Shown: positions 37,525 to 46,653 of the stretch, piece after piece | Numbering within the stretch: the first letter of the stretch is position 1 | Layout: every line of letters begins with the position of its first letter | Source of the DNA: Chitinophagaceae bacterium | GTDB taxonomy: Bacteria > Bacteroidota > Bacteroidia > Chitinophagales > Chitinophagaceae | Length of the DNA stretch: 64,000 nucleotides | NCBI GenBank assembly: GCA_947447265.1 | Contig: CANFKC010000027.1 | Span: 1-64,000 of the forward strand | Direction of reading: 5' to 3' | Made by a program: the position numbers and the translations under genes | Notes under the pieces: generated by a model | The model's input: only the letters and a program-made list of their open reading frames with translations | What the model was told of the DNA's origin: nothing | The model's database searches: none

Positions 37525-38299
37525 CTTGCGCGGCTTTTACAAAGGTTTCAGAATTGGCGATACGGGTAGTAATAAACTTATAGTAAGCTTCCCTGTGTTC
37601 AGCAACAGTAGTAAACGGAGCATCTTCGAGCAACCACTCCTCCGGCACCAGGTTCACGATATCGCGTACTAATGCCTCAGGTAATAATTTTGGTAACTCT
37701 TTATTTACCGCCTCCAGTTCGCTCGCCTGCGGCAGCAATACATGGTCTTTTGAATTGAAGAAAGGCGACAGCGCTTTTTCTTCCCAGTTTTGCCATGAAT
37801 GGTGAAAATACAGGGATGCGCCGTGGTCAATCAGCCATAATTCTTTATACCACAACAACATATTGGTGTTGCGGCATGTGCGGTCTACGTTCATCAGCAG
37901 GCAATCCAACCATAATATTTTAGATGCCAGTAATGAATCAACTTTTGTTACAGTAGGGTCAAACGTAATGGAACCGGATAAATAGTGAACAGCCAGGTTG
38001 AGACCGACGCTAGCCTTCAGCAGGTCTTGTATCTCCTCATCGGGCTCCGTGCGCCCAAATGCTGAATCAAGGTTTGCAAATACTATCTCCGGCATTTTTA
38101 AACCCAGAGCCCGGGCTATTTCACCGCCTATCAATTCTGCGATAAGCGCTTTTTTACCCTGACCGGCCCCACGGAATTTAAGTACATACAAAAACAGATC
38201 ATCAGCCTCCGCTATAGCTGGCATTGACCCGCCCTCCCGCAAGGTGGTGACATAGCGGGTTACATTAACGCTCCGCAGTTCAGGCTTATTATAGCTCAT
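37502..38299 (-). CDS. HipA-like kinase domain protein
   Basis: This 265-residue protein resembles the HipA_2-type kinase fold: Lys41 in the VLKFRGAG strand as candidate ATP-lysine, a catalytic-loop-like segment MNVDRTCRNTNML (Asp139, Asn144/146) and a metal-binding LIDHGASL (Asp158) in the place of DFG. It lacks the N-terminal HipA subdomain and any HipB antitoxin neighbour; instead it overlaps a DUF3037 gene. Its kinase substrate is unknown. The pair may be a toxin-antitoxin-like or regulatory cassette. Confidence 0.72.
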   Translation of the reverse strand: MSYNKPELRSVNVTRYVTTLREGGSMPAIAEADDLFLYVLKFRGAGQGKKALIAELIGGEIARALGLKMPEIVFANLDSAFGRTEPDEEIQDLLKASVGLNLAVHYLSGSITFDPTVTKVDSLLASKILWLDCLLMNVDRTCRNTNMLLWYKELWLIDHGASLYFHHSWQNWEEKALSPFFNSKDHVLLPQASELEAVNKELPKLLPEALVRDIVNLVPEEWLLEDAPFTTVAEHREAYYKFITTRIANSETFVKAAQDARAALI

Positions 38300-38493
38300 G
38301 GTATAAGGTCATTAATTTAAAGAAAAAGCGGCACGCAAAGTCGCAAAGCCGCATTTTTGATGTCATTCAAGATTTAAGAGGCGCAACTAAAAACGTTGAA
38401 AAAGTCTAAGTTAACAACATTGGCTCATGATATTAAATGAGATGGAAAATTACTGTAAAATTGTTTGAGAAATTATAATGCAACTGTAATAAA

Positions 38494-38516
38494 AACGGGC
38501 GCTAAAAGCGCCCGTT
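38494..38516 (-). terminator. Terminator after T9SS paralogue 2
   Basis: AACGGGCGCT/AGCGCCCGTT stem of 10 bp around a 3-nt loop, followed by TTTTATT on the minus strand. Confidence 0.85.
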
Positions 38517-38541
38517 CACAAATTTTGTATGGAAGGTAACA

Positions 38542-39729
38542 CTACTTAGCAATAGTAAACGGTTCGGTAACAATTTTTGCGTTGTTGCAGTTAGTAACGC
38601 TCAGGAAGTAGTTGCCGTTAGCAACATTATCGCCTAAAGTAACATGTACTGCACCTGCTTTCATTTCTATAGCCCCTGCCTGTATGGTTTTACCGCTCAT
38701 GTCAGTAACAAAATACTGGCCGCCAGTTACATCTTTGCCGTTGATCAGCAAATTAACTTCACTGCCGTTAGCCGGGTTAGGGAAAAGTACGGTTGAAAAT
38801 GCGATATCATTTACTTCGTTCACGCCTACGTTTGCAGGAATAATGTTATCAGAATGCATATACTTAGCTGTTGGCGTAGTGTATGTAGCATCGTTACCGT
38901 AGTTAAAAGTCATAAGGTAATTGAATGATGTTTTACGGTAGAAGTTGTACCTGTACGAACTGTCTGTAAACTGGCCCTGATGAACTCCGAAAAATGTAAG
39001 TACAGTAGGAGATGCAGGTGCACCACTCAGGTAAAAGCTATCAACAGCATACTGCGCGCTCTTATCCATCAGTACATCATACTGTATACTTGGGCCTGAA
39101 GTGGTATAAACCCTCATTTTGCCCCAACCTATTATACTGTCGGTTCTATGTATATCATAACGATGTTCTGCCGGTGTATGGCTCATCATAGCGCTGGCAA
39201 CGGTAAGATAGAAAGTGATAGCGCGATGACTTACCGAACTCCAGTTAGTACCAGCGGTGAAAGGAAACCGAACAATTTCTCTGGCAGAAGTTAAAATTGT
39301 CTTCTGAACAGGGATAGTAAGGCTATCAGATGCGCCTGTCGTCATTGCCGTAAGGCTGTAACCCTGGGCAGGCACATCTGTACCAGCATCTTTTACATTT
39401 GATGCGTTAAAGTCTAATTCAGCATAGTAGTTATAACCCAAACCGCTTATTAACGATTTGAATGCAGCATAGTAAACGTCAATACCTGCAGTTGTGAAGA
39501 AAGTATCCGTTTCTGCAGTATAAGTGTTTGTCGTTGGTGTGCCGGCATAAGCACTGTAGTCCCACGATGTGCTTGCGCCAATAGTTGGATTGGCAGCGGC
39601 TGAAGTCGAAATGTCTCTCAGGTTGTATGCAGCCGTAGGTACAGGCATATCGGCCGCATTAATAGTAATTTGCCCGAAAACGGTTGACGCAACTGGCAAA
39701 AGAGCAAGAAGTGTAAAGATTTTTTTCAT
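38542..39729 (-). CDS. Secreted protein with type A T9SS sorting domain (twin paralogue 2)
   Basis: A signal peptide starts at Met 39729 (MKKIFTLLALLPVASTVFG), followed by a body of about 290 residues and a C-terminal sorting domain (STVLFPNPANGSEVNLLI, SGKTIQAG, GNYFLSV, final PFTIAK). It is collinear with the gene at 40054-41241: the same TINAADMPVPTA opening, the same GPSIQYDVLMDK and YRYNFYRKTSFNYL segments. The two are clearly tandem duplicates. No catalytic motif is evident. It has its own promoter and terminator. Confidence 0.87.
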   Translation of the reverse strand: MKKIFTLLALLPVASTVFGQITINAADMPVPTAAYNLRDISTSAAANPTIGASTSWDYSAYAGTPTTNTYTAETDTFFTTAGIDVYYAAFKSLISGLGYNYYAELDFNASNVKDAGTDVPAQGYSLTAMTTGASDSLTIPVQKTILTSAREIVRFPFTAGTNWSSVSHRAITFYLTVASAMMSHTPAEHRYDIHRTDSIIGWGKMRVYTTSGPSIQYDVLMDKSAQYAVDSFYLSGAPASPTVLTFFGVHQGQFTDSSYRYNFYRKTSFNYLMTFNYGNDATYTTPTAKYMHSDNIIPANVGVNEVNDIAFSTVLFPNPANGSEVNLLINGKDVTGGQYFVTDMSGKTIQAGAIEMKAGAVHVTLGDNVANGNYFLSVTNCNNAKIVTEPFTIAK

Positions 39730-39747
39730 GTTGTTTTTTTTGATGTG

Positions 39748-39779
39748 CAAATGTACGTAAGCTGCGTATTAATGTCAAA
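39748..39779 (-). promoter_or_regulatory. Promoter of T9SS paralogue 2
   Basis: Minus strand: TTTG (39776-39779), 20-bp spacer, TACATTTG (39748-39755), full consensus; the start would be about 12 bp before the ATG at 39729. Confidence 0.65.
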
Positions 39780-39884
39780 AATCCGAGAGTACGCCTAATT
39801 GTACCGTTGCTAGCCTTTTAGCTTGACCGAGGCCTCGCTTCCAAACAATACCGTTTAAACAACTAATTTCGAAATAAGAATTTC

Positions 39885-39924
39885 AACGCAGAGGACGCAA
39901 AATGTCCTCGAAGTAGGCGCAAAG
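39885..39924 (+). repeat. Dispersed GCAAAG repeat, copy d (diverged)
   Basis: Starts and ends as the other copies (AACGCAGAGGACGC... AGGCGCAAAG), but the middle differs (AAAATGTCCTCGAAGT). Confidence 0.6.
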
Positions 39925-39996
39925 CAAGGCCGTGTTATGCCCAGTTTTGAAGTTTCACGGATACAGGCTAAACCCATTGGCGAGTACAAATAAAAA

Positions 39997-40022
39997 TGCC
40001 CGGTGACAGCAGCCACCGGACA
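39997..40022 (-). terminator. Terminator after T9SS paralogue 1
   Basis: TGTCCGGTG/CACCGGGCA stem with one G-U pair, 8-nt loop, followed by TTTTTATTT on the minus strand, 31 bp past the stop. Confidence 0.8.
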
Positions 40023-40053
40023 TTACCATGTACAACTATTCAATCTAAACTAT

Positions 40054-41241
40054 CTATTTAGCGACAGTAAATTGCTCTGTGGCAATTTTTGCCTTGTTGT
40101 TATCGAGGATAGTAATAAAGTAGTTACCAGCAGCTAAAACGCTGTTCAGGCTAACGTGTATTGAACCATTTGAAAACTCGTTGCTACCTGCCTGAATTGT
40201 TTTACCTGTTGCATCGCAAACCCGATAGCTTCCGCCATCAACATTTTTACCCATGACCATCACGTTTATCTCGCTACCCGCTGACGGATTAGGGAATACC
40301 ACAGTTGAGTAGGTTGCGTTACCAAGTTCATTTACGCCAACATTTGCCGGAATTAGATTGTCCGTATTTACAAATTTACTTTGTGGAGTAGTGTAAGTTG
40401 CATTGCTGCCGTAATAAAAGGTAAGCAGGTAGTTAAAGCTGGTTTTACGGTAAAAATTATACCTGTAATTGGAATCTGTTTTTTGCCCCTGCGACATACC
40501 GAAAGCCGAAAGCAATGTTGCCGGCGCAGGCGAGCCACCCATGTAAAAGCTATCCACCGCATACTGGCCAATACGGTCCATCAGCACATCGTATTGTATG
40601 CTCGGGCCTGATGTTGTATATACCGACATTTTACCCCAACCTACTATAGTATCTTTCCTGTTTACATAATAGACATGATCAATCGGTGTATGGCTCAGGC
40701 TATAGGCGGCAACAGAAAGATTAAACGTAACCTTTCTGCGGCTTGAAGAAGTCCACGAACTGTTGGCAGTAAAAGGGAAATGAATCACCTCTTTCGGCAC
40801 AGCCAACAAACTGCGCTGAGCAGGAATAATAAGGCTATCGGCAGTACCACCTGTCATTGAAGATATATCATAACCCTGGTCCTGTACATCAATACCGGAT
40901 TCCTTTACGTTGGCTGTATTAAAATCAAATTCGTTATACACGTTATAACCTAAGCCGGGAATCAACGATTTAAAACCCAACAGGTAAACATCAATTCCCG
41001 CACCAGTAAAATAGGTGTCGGTTTCCGTAACGTAGGTATTTGAAGACGCAGAGCCGGTATAGCTGCCGTAGTTCCAGGTGGCATTTGTAGCGGGTGTTGG
41101 GTTCGCCGCCGCAGTAGCCGAAATATCAGCAAGATTATAAGGTACAGTTGGCACCGGCATGTCGGCGGCATTAATCGTTATTTGCCCAAAGGCAGTAGAA
41201 GCCAGAGGAGCAAGTGCAAGCAGTGTAAAAATCTTTTTCAT
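40054..41241 (-). CDS. Secreted protein with type A T9SS sorting domain (twin paralogue 1)
   Basis: A signal peptide starts at Met 41241 (MKKIFTLLALAPLASTAFG); the longer frame adds 15 residues that are unlikely to be translated. The body and sorting domain (STVVFPNPSAGSEINVMV, TGKTIQAG, GNYFITI, QFTVAK) match the downstream paralogue over the whole length. It is encoded just downstream of a two-component system on the same strand but has its own probable promoter. Function unknown. Confidence 0.87.
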   Translation of the reverse strand: MKKIFTLLALAPLASTAFGQITINAADMPVPTVPYNLADISATAAANPTPATNATWNYGSYTGSASSNTYVTETDTYFTGAGIDVYLLGFKSLIPGLGYNVYNEFDFNTANVKESGIDVQDQGYDISSMTGGTADSLIIPAQRSLLAVPKEVIHFPFTANSSWTSSSRRKVTFNLSVAAYSLSHTPIDHVYYVNRKDTIVGWGKMSVYTTSGPSIQYDVLMDRIGQYAVDSFYMGGSPAPATLLSAFGMSQGQKTDSNYRYNFYRKTSFNYLLTFYYGSNATYTTPQSKFVNTDNLIPANVGVNELGNATYSTVVFPNPSAGSEINVMVMGKNVDGGSYRVCDATGKTIQAGSNEFSNGSIHVSLNSVLAAGNYFITILDNNKAKIATEQFTVAK

Positions 41242-41272
41242 GTTACGTTTGTTTAGATTGTTATTGATGGTA

Positions 41273-41303
41273 CAAAAATCTCCCAATGCAATAACCCATA
41301 CAA
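41273..41303 (-). promoter_or_regulatory. Probable promoter of T9SS paralogue 1
   Basis: Minus strand: TTG (41301-41303), 20-bp spacer, GATTTTTG (41273-41280), one mismatch from TAnnTTTG. Same placement as the better promoter of the twin gene. Confidence 0.4.
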
Positions 41304-41353
41304 TAGTGGTTAACCACTATTCGCACCCTAAACATTATACCATTCCAATGCTG

Positions 41354-42001
41354 CTACAACAGCCCCTGATACTGCATAGCAAACTTAAGCAGCGAATTTT
41401 TACCCTCCAGCTTCAACTTACGGGCTATGTTTGCCCTATGGCTATCAACAGTATTGGGGCTAATAAAAATGCTATCGGCAATCTCTTGCGAAGTCTTACT
41501 CTGAGCCACCAATTTTAAAATTACTTTCTCTGTTGGTGTAAGCGTAGCATGCAGTTCTTTTACGGCTGCCGGCAGTTGCTGTTTCGCGCGATGTTCTACG
41601 AGGTAGTTTTCTATTCCCGGGCTTACATATTCTTCGCCTGCACCGACTGTTTTTATGCACTTTACGAGTTCATCGATAGCATTATCTTTCAGCAGGTAAC
41701 CCATAACGCCGCTCGTCATAGCATCTTCAAAGAAATGCCGGTCTTTGTGCATCGTGAGGATAATAAATTTCGTGAAGTGCTTCTCGCTCCGCACTTTTTT
41801 ACACACGTCCAGCCCACTCAGCAATGGCATTTCCAGGTCCATTACCGCAATATCAGGAACGGTGCTTATTATCAGTTTATACGCCTCCAGTCCATCGGCT
41901 GCTTCGCCCAGCAGGTCAGCCTCCGGTATGCCATTTACTATCTCTCGTATGCCGGTCCTGAATATCGGATGGTCGTCGGCAATTACTATTTTATACCTCA
42001 T
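41354..42001 (-). CDS. Response regulator, NarL/FixJ type
   Basis: This 215-residue protein has a receiver domain (1-125) with the acidic pair Asp9-Asp10, phosphoacceptor Asp55 in AVMDLEMP, and Lys in MHKD, followed by a LuxR-type helix-turn-helix (about 150-212, LTPTEKVILKLVAQSKTSQEIADSIFISPNTVDSHRANIARKL). Its start overlaps the 3' end of the histidine-kinase gene by 11 bp, so the two form one operon. Confidence 0.93.
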   Translation of the reverse strand: MRYKIVIADDHPIFRTGIREIVNGIPEADLLGEAADGLEAYKLIISTVPDIAVMDLEMPLLSGLDVCKKVRSEKHFTKFIILTMHKDRHFFEDAMTSGVMGYLLKDNAIDELVKCIKTVGAGEEYVSPGIENYLVEHRAKQQLPAAVKELHATLTPTEKVILKLVAQSKTSQEIADSIFISPNTVDSHRANIARKLKLEGKNSLLKFAMQYQGLL

Positions 42002-43757
42002 GGCTCACGGGTATTGTTACCATAATTTTTGTACCTGCATCGCTGCTTTCCAACTCCATTTTTCCACCCATCATTTTGGCGCGTTCTTCCATATTCAACA
42101 CCCCGAAGGAGGTCTGCGCCTTACCGCCCAACGCGGCCTTATCAAATCCTTTTCCATTGTCCATAATCACCACCACTATTTTACCTTTTACCAATTCTCC
42201 GGTTATGCGCACTGCCTTTGCTGCAGCATGTTTTATTATGTTGTTCAACGACTCCTGCACAATACGATACAGGTTAATTTTTGCATCCCGATCCAGATAT
42301 TTTTCAATATCTATCATATCAGCGCTTACGAAAAGACCGGTAGCTGCGGCTGCCTTCTCAGCCAGCCCTTCCACTGCCGCCGACAATCCATATTTTTCAA
42401 GTTGGTTTGGGTACAGTTCTTTCGATATATTGCGAATTTCATCGATAGTCGCAGCAATGGTTTCCATTACTGGCTCCAGGTCGGCAGCTTTAGCTGACAG
42501 CTGATTTTTAATAAAGAGTACGTTTTGTCCCACACTGTCATGCAATTCGCGGGATATGCGCTGGCGTTCCATCTCCTGGTTTTGCATAAGCGAACGTGAA
42601 AATGCGACTTGCAATTGCTTCGTCTTCCGCTGCATCCAGCTCATGAACAGCAATGCAACCATGGCAAGAAGGAGCAGAGAACAAACAATGATGACATTGC
42701 GTTGAAATATTTTCCGAGCTATGTTGGCCTTGCTCAGTTCATTATCTTTTTCCAGTAAAGATATCTGGGCCTGCTTCCGTTCCAGATCATAAACTGCAGC
42801 CATAGCCGCCACCTTATTTTCATAATCGCGCTTAAACACAGAGTCTTTAAGCTCCAGGTAGGTTTTGTGTGCGGCCAAAGCTTCCTTATACTGCCCTGTG
42901 CCTTCTGCAATGAGCGACTGCAATTTGTAGCATTCAAAAAGCCAGTCGTTGGAATTAATCAACTTCGCATACCTGAATGTTTCAGTGAGATATTTTTTAG
43001 CATTATCCCATTGCCGCAATAGAACATATAATTCAGCAAGGTGTTCATTGTAGCCGGTTTTGCGATAATTACTTTTAAATCCTTCCGGGTATTTGGCTAT
43101 AGCCAGCATATTCTGAAGCGCAACTTCTATCTTTCCGTCTTCCGCATATACGTTTGCCAGGTTGTCGTAACCCAGCACTATGGCTGCGCTATCATTCATT
43201 GCAATCGCTGCATCCAGATTCTCTTTAATTATGCTTATTCCCTTTTTATTGTTCTGCGAAGCGATACAATTAAAACCCAATTCGTAATTAACGAAAACAG
43301 TATCCCTGTATGACTTTGCTGCAATAAAATCCTGTCTGGCACGCAGGAGCAGGTCATCGCTTTTTTTAAAGTCGGCCAGCGTTTGGAAGACCATTCCCAT
43401 CTGGTACAAGTTTATCGCGGAGAGCCTGTATGCCTTTATTTTTTCTGCGCGGTTAAGCGCCGCATAGTACTCTTTCAGCGCCAGGTCAATAAAGCCAAGT
43501 ATAGCCAGGCTCTGACCTTTGTTTATCTGTGCCCTTATTAAAAGCGTATCGGCATTCAAGCGAGTGGCTATCAATTGTTGCCGTGTGCTTATCCTTATGC
43601 CCTCTGCAGGATTATTTTCATGCTCTGCATCATAAAGTGAGTCAAGGCGCTGAAATACAATAAGCGAATCGGCGCCGGCCGTTTGCGCATGTAATCTTAC
43701 AGCAATAAAAAATGCCAAGAGTGGCAAACAATACTTCACCACACTTCTGAATTGCAT
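41991..43757 (-). CDS. Sensor histidine kinase with exported TPR-like sensor region
   Basis: This 588-residue protein has a signal/anchor N-terminus, about 300 residues of TPR-like helices (for example AINLYQMGMVFQTLADFKKSDDLL) predicted outside the membrane, a coiled coil, one membrane segment (NVIIVCSLLLLAMVALLFMSWM), then HisKA_3 with His406 in ISRELHDSVGQN and a HATPase_c domain (NLYRIVQESLNNIIKHA, DNGKGFD). This is the NarX/LiaS-type architecture common in Bacteroidota. The signal sensed is unknown. Co-transcribed with the response regulator; the twin T9SS genes just downstream are possible targets. Confidence 0.92.
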   Translation of the reverse strand: MQFRSVVKYCLPLLAFFIAVRLHAQTAGADSLIVFQRLDSLYDAEHENNPAEGIRISTRQQLIATRLNADTLLIRAQINKGQSLAILGFIDLALKEYYAALNRAEKIKAYRLSAINLYQMGMVFQTLADFKKSDDLLLRARQDFIAAKSYRDTVFVNYELGFNCIASQNNKKGISIIKENLDAAIAMNDSAAIVLGYDNLANVYAEDGKIEVALQNMLAIAKYPEGFKSNYRKTGYNEHLAELYVLLRQWDNAKKYLTETFRYAKLINSNDWLFECYKLQSLIAEGTGQYKEALAAHKTYLELKDSVFKRDYENKVAAMAAVYDLERKQAQISLLEKDNELSKANIARKIFQRNVIIVCSLLLLAMVALLFMSWMQRKTKQLQVAFSRSLMQNQEMERQRISRELHDSVGQNVLFIKNQLSAKAADLEPVMETIAATIDEIRNISKELYPNQLEKYGLSAAVEGLAEKAAAATGLFVSADMIDIEKYLDRDAKINLYRIVQESLNNIIKHAAAKAVRITGELVKGKIVVVIMDNGKGFDKAALGGKAQTSFGVLNMEERAKMMGGKMELESSDAGTKIMVTIPVSHEV

Positions 43758-43782
43758 ACGCTACGTGGATATGATGGTGATA

Positions 43783-44322
43783 CTATGGCAGTTTCCTTAC
43801 TGCTTTCAAACAGCCAACATATTGCTGCAGCGCTGTAGCCATTTCCGGACTAACGGTTGCCTCGGCTTTGGCAAGATAGAATTTCGCAATCTTCTTTGTG
43901 GTGAGCGTGGTAATATTTTCTTTACTTACCGCAAAGTATACAATGCGTGCAGCGGAACCACTTTCGCGTCGGTCGTGAGTAACCATGATGGTATCATTCT
44001 TGATCTTCGACTTATCGTCAAACTCAATCACGATACCTGTTTCCTCTTTCTCTGATTCTCCGCCATCGGCACCCTTTACGAGGAAATCGCCAAACTCGCA
44101 GGGAATAAAGAAAATGAGATTAAAATTATCAAATTCGAGGTCAGAATTTGTGGTGTAATTTCTAACTACACGCACTGCCGGAGGGGCATCCTCGGCATAG
44201 GGCGACTCATAAGAGAATGATGTATTATTTTCGGTTACTTCCTTTTTTATTTGCTTGCAATAGTCTTGCGCAAATGTGAGGTTACCCCAAAAAATGGCTG
44301 ACAACAATAATACCTTTTTCAT
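43783..44322 (-). CDS. Exported protein of unknown function
   Basis: This 179-residue protein has a signal peptide (MKKVLLLSAIFWGNLTFAQ). The mature part is mixed alpha/beta with three Cys (DYCKQ, IPCEFGDF, VGCLKAV) and the segment TIMVTHDRRESGSAARIVYFAV. No family is recognised. It precedes the histidine-kinase gene by 25 bp on the same strand, so it may be transcribed into that operon. Confidence 0.65.
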   Translation of the reverse strand: MKKVLLLSAIFWGNLTFAQDYCKQIKKEVTENNTSFSYESPYAEDAPPAVRVVRNYTTNSDLEFDNFNLIFFIPCEFGDFLVKGADGGESEKEETGIVIEFDDKSKIKNDTIMVTHDRRESGSAARIVYFAVSKENITTLTTKKIAKFYLAKAEATVSPEMATALQQYVGCLKAVRKLP

Positions 44323-44481
44323 AATTCAGTTATTTTGAAATTGAGTGCCTTATTTACAGCGAATTCAATAATTAGTTATAAATATACAAAAAGGAAGGAA
44401 TTATGAAAGTGCAAAGCAACTTCTACGCCATGGCATCATGGATAAAAAAAGCGGAGCATGAACAACGCGACAGCTAACTTG

Positions 44482-44739
44482 TTAATAGTGGTCTTTCAGG
44501 GAGAATATCTCTACAGCACTATCAGTTACGGCATATATTATGCGATGTTCCCGGTTTATTCGCCGAGACCAGCAACCAGAAAATTCATGTTTAAATAACT
44601 CTGGCTTTCCAACTCCGCTGAAAAGGTCAGAAGCTATCGCTTGTAGCAATTCTGTAATTTTCTTCTGTATCTTAGTATTGCCTGACGATTTCCAATATTT
44701 CAAATCATTCAGTGCTTTAGGAGCGAAGATTATTTCCAT
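44482..44739 (-). CDS. yoeB: YoeB/Txe-family toxin (ribosome-dependent mRNA endonuclease)
   Basis: The 85-residue protein ends in the YoeB signature EHRIIYAV...IFSLKDHY. The catalytic residues of E. coli YoeB (Glu46, Arg65, His83, Tyr84) correspond to Glu47, Arg66, His84 and Tyr85 here, so the site is complete. YoeB cleaves mRNA at the ribosome. It overlaps the upstream antitoxin gene by 10 bp, the usual toxin-antitoxin arrangement. Confidence 0.9.
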   Translation of the reverse strand: MEIIFAPKALNDLKYWKSSGNTKIQKKITELLQAIASDLFSGVGKPELFKHEFSGCWSRRINREHRIIYAVTDSAVEIFSLKDHY

Positions 44740-44954
44740 AAATCCTTCAGATCAACTTTCACTCCCTTGCCAGCTTTTATTTCTTCCCGTGCTTCTCTAA
44801 CTTTTTTAAGCATTTCCGGCTTTGACATTAGCCTGTCCGTCTCATCCATCTTTGCTTTCGGCATAAGTATTGCTTTCAGTTTCTTAATAATCGTTTCATT
44901 ATCGACGTCCGCAAGGCGCTTGATAAGTTCTATTTTTTCAAGTTGGATATCCAT
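44730..44954 (-). CDS. Antitoxin partner of YoeB-type toxin (atypical)
   Basis: This 74-residue acidic/basic helical protein (MDIQLEKIELIKRLADVDNETIIKKL, later SKPEMLKKVREAREEIKAGKGVKV) precedes and overlaps the toxin gene, so it is the antitoxin by position. It lacks the Phd/YefM-type N-terminus that normally pairs with YoeB; its C-terminal part resembles antitoxins of the DUF2281/DUF2683 sort. A -7-like box (TAATTTTG on the minus strand, 44959-44966) lies directly before the ATG, leaving almost no leader. Confidence 0.78.
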   Translation of the reverse strand: MDIQLEKIELIKRLADVDNETIIKKLKAILMPKAKMDETDRLMSKPEMLKKVREAREEIKAGKGVKVDLKDLWK

Positions 44955-44996
44955 AGTACAAAATTAGCTAAAGAGATTCAATAAAGAACATTACAA

Positions 44997-45596
44997 TTAA
45001 TGCATCCTGTCTCCACGAGTGGGTAGCTGAGGTAGTATCTCTGCTTCTATACGCAGCCACTCTGCCCAGGCCTCGCGCACTTTTGCTACCGGGAAGTAAA
45101 GTTCTGCGAGATCAATGAACATGCGGTAGTGCCCGGCTTCGCTTACCATAAATTTATGATAGAATTCCCGTAAAGACGCTTCCTCCAGATTCTCGGAAAG
45201 CAGCCGGAAACGTTCGCAACTCCTTGCTTCAATAAGCGCAGAAAACATGAGCTTGTGTAAAAGCCGCTCATGGCCCTCCCCTTTGGGTGCATACTTCAGT
45301 ACAAGATTCACATATTCATCCTTGCGCTGCCTTCCCAGTTTGTAGCCACGTTTCTTCATTTCCGCCCATACCATCCGGAAGTGTCCCCATTCTTCTGTAA
45401 CCAGGGGCGCCAGAGCATTTACCAGATCAGGAAGTTCGGCATAAGCCTGGATGAGGGTAATACCCTGCGTCGCTGCCTTTTGTTCACAAAACGCATGATC
45501 GGTTAATATTTCTTCCAGCGATACGGAAGCGAGATCGACCCACCTCGGGTCAGAAGGCAGCTTTAGGCCAAGGATACTATTTTCTGCTGTACTCAT
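44997..45596 (-). CDS. miaE: tRNA-(ms2io6A)-hydroxylase MiaE
   Basis: MiaE is a ferritin-like di-iron monooxygenase that hydroxylates ms2i6A37 in tRNA. The protein shows the four-helix di-iron carboxylates: HAFCEQKAA, TEEWGHF (E-x2-H), IEARSCERF and SEAGHYRMF (E-x2-H), the arrangement of MiaE rather than ferritin. The ATG at 45596 (MSTAENSILGLKLP) gives the usual start; the longer frame adds eight residues. It depends on MiaA and MiaB, which are not in the window. Confidence 0.88.
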   Translation of the reverse strand: MSTAENSILGLKLPSDPRWVDLASVSLEEILTDHAFCEQKAATQGITLIQAYAELPDLVNALAPLVTEEWGHFRMVWAEMKKRGYKLGRQRKDEYVNLVLKYAPKGEGHERLLHKLMFSALIEARSCERFRLLSENLEEASLREFYHKFMVSEAGHYRMFIDLAELYFPVAKVREAWAEWLRIEAEILPQLPTRGDRMH

Positions 45597-45726
45597 TTCG
45601 TTAATTAGCCAATTTGGCAATTCGACAATTGTGTTACGCTATATGATAAAATTCTATTTTTTCCCGGAGGCAATATTACTTTGCTCTTGCAAATGGTTAA
45701 TCTATTGACCAATTACTTCCACTATG

Positions 45727-46470
45727 CTAGTGCGAACGCTTCTTTGCCCTCAGGTTCAGCATTTCTACTAAAATAGAAAAGCCCATAGCAAAGTAAACAT
45801 AACCTTTAGGTATTTCCTGGTCCAGCCCTTCTGCAATCAGCGAGATGCCAATAAGCAGTAAGAAGGACAGTGCCAGCATTTTTACAGTCGGGTGTTTATT
45901 CACGAAATCGCTTACCGCGCTTGCGGCCATCAGCATAATACCCACCGCTATAACAACCGCAGCTATCATTACCCCGACATGCTTGGCCATACCCACAGCG
46001 GTGATAACAGAGTCCAGCGAGAAAACAACATCAAGCACTAATATTTGTATAATGGTGGCGGTAAACGAAAGTGTCTTTTTAGGAGCCTTCGGGTGCTCAT
46101 CGCCTTCCATCTTCTCGTGTATTTCAGCAGTGCTTTTATATATTAAAAACAAACCACCCACAATAAGTATAAGGTCACGACCCGAAATAGCGAATTTTTC
46201 AAGGGAAGCTTTATCCGTCATGCCGAAAATTTCGGCAACATTGAATAAAGGTGTGGTCAGCGTCATTACCCATGAAATGGACAACAATAATAATATGCGG
46301 GTAACCATGGCCAGGCTAAGGCCTACCTGCCGTCCTTTTTTTTGTTGATTACGGGGTAATTTGCCCGTAAGAATAGAGATAAAAACTATATTATCAATTC
46401 CGAGTACAATTTCCAAAACTGTTAAGGTAACGAGGGAAAGCCATATACTTGGGTCTGTAATCCAGGCCAT
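45727..46470 (-). CDS. TerC-family integral membrane protein
   Basis: This 247-residue protein has seven or so membrane segments and the family signatures ...EIVLGIDNIVFISIL and its later repeat ...DVVFSLDSVITAVGM, each placing an Asp in a membrane helix. TerC/Alx relatives are linked to manganese or tellurite handling and to metal loading of exported proteins. A minus-strand TATGTTTG box (46502-46509) lies 30 bp before the ATG. Confidence 0.9.
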   Translation of the reverse strand: MAWITDPSIWLSLVTLTVLEIVLGIDNIVFISILTGKLPRNQQKKGRQVGLSLAMVTRILLLLSISWVMTLTTPLFNVAEIFGMTDKASLEKFAISGRDLILIVGGLFLIYKSTAEIHEKMEGDEHPKAPKKTLSFTATIIQILVLDVVFSLDSVITAVGMAKHVGVMIAAVVIAVGIMLMAASAVSDFVNKHPTVKMLALSFLLLIGISLIAEGLDQEIPKGYVYFAMGFSILVEMLNLRAKKRSH

Positions 46471-46653
46471 TTAATTTGCTAGTGAGCTATTTAGTGTTAT
46501 GCAAACATAAATAAAATATTTTAAAGGCTAGGGCGGCCTTCGTTACGATATTGCTAATCAATGAAAAAGTATTTTAATTTTCAATAAATATCATTGGCGT
46601 ATAGCTTTACCGTTTTGGTTGAATTGCCTTAACTTTGCGGCTCATAGAATTTT

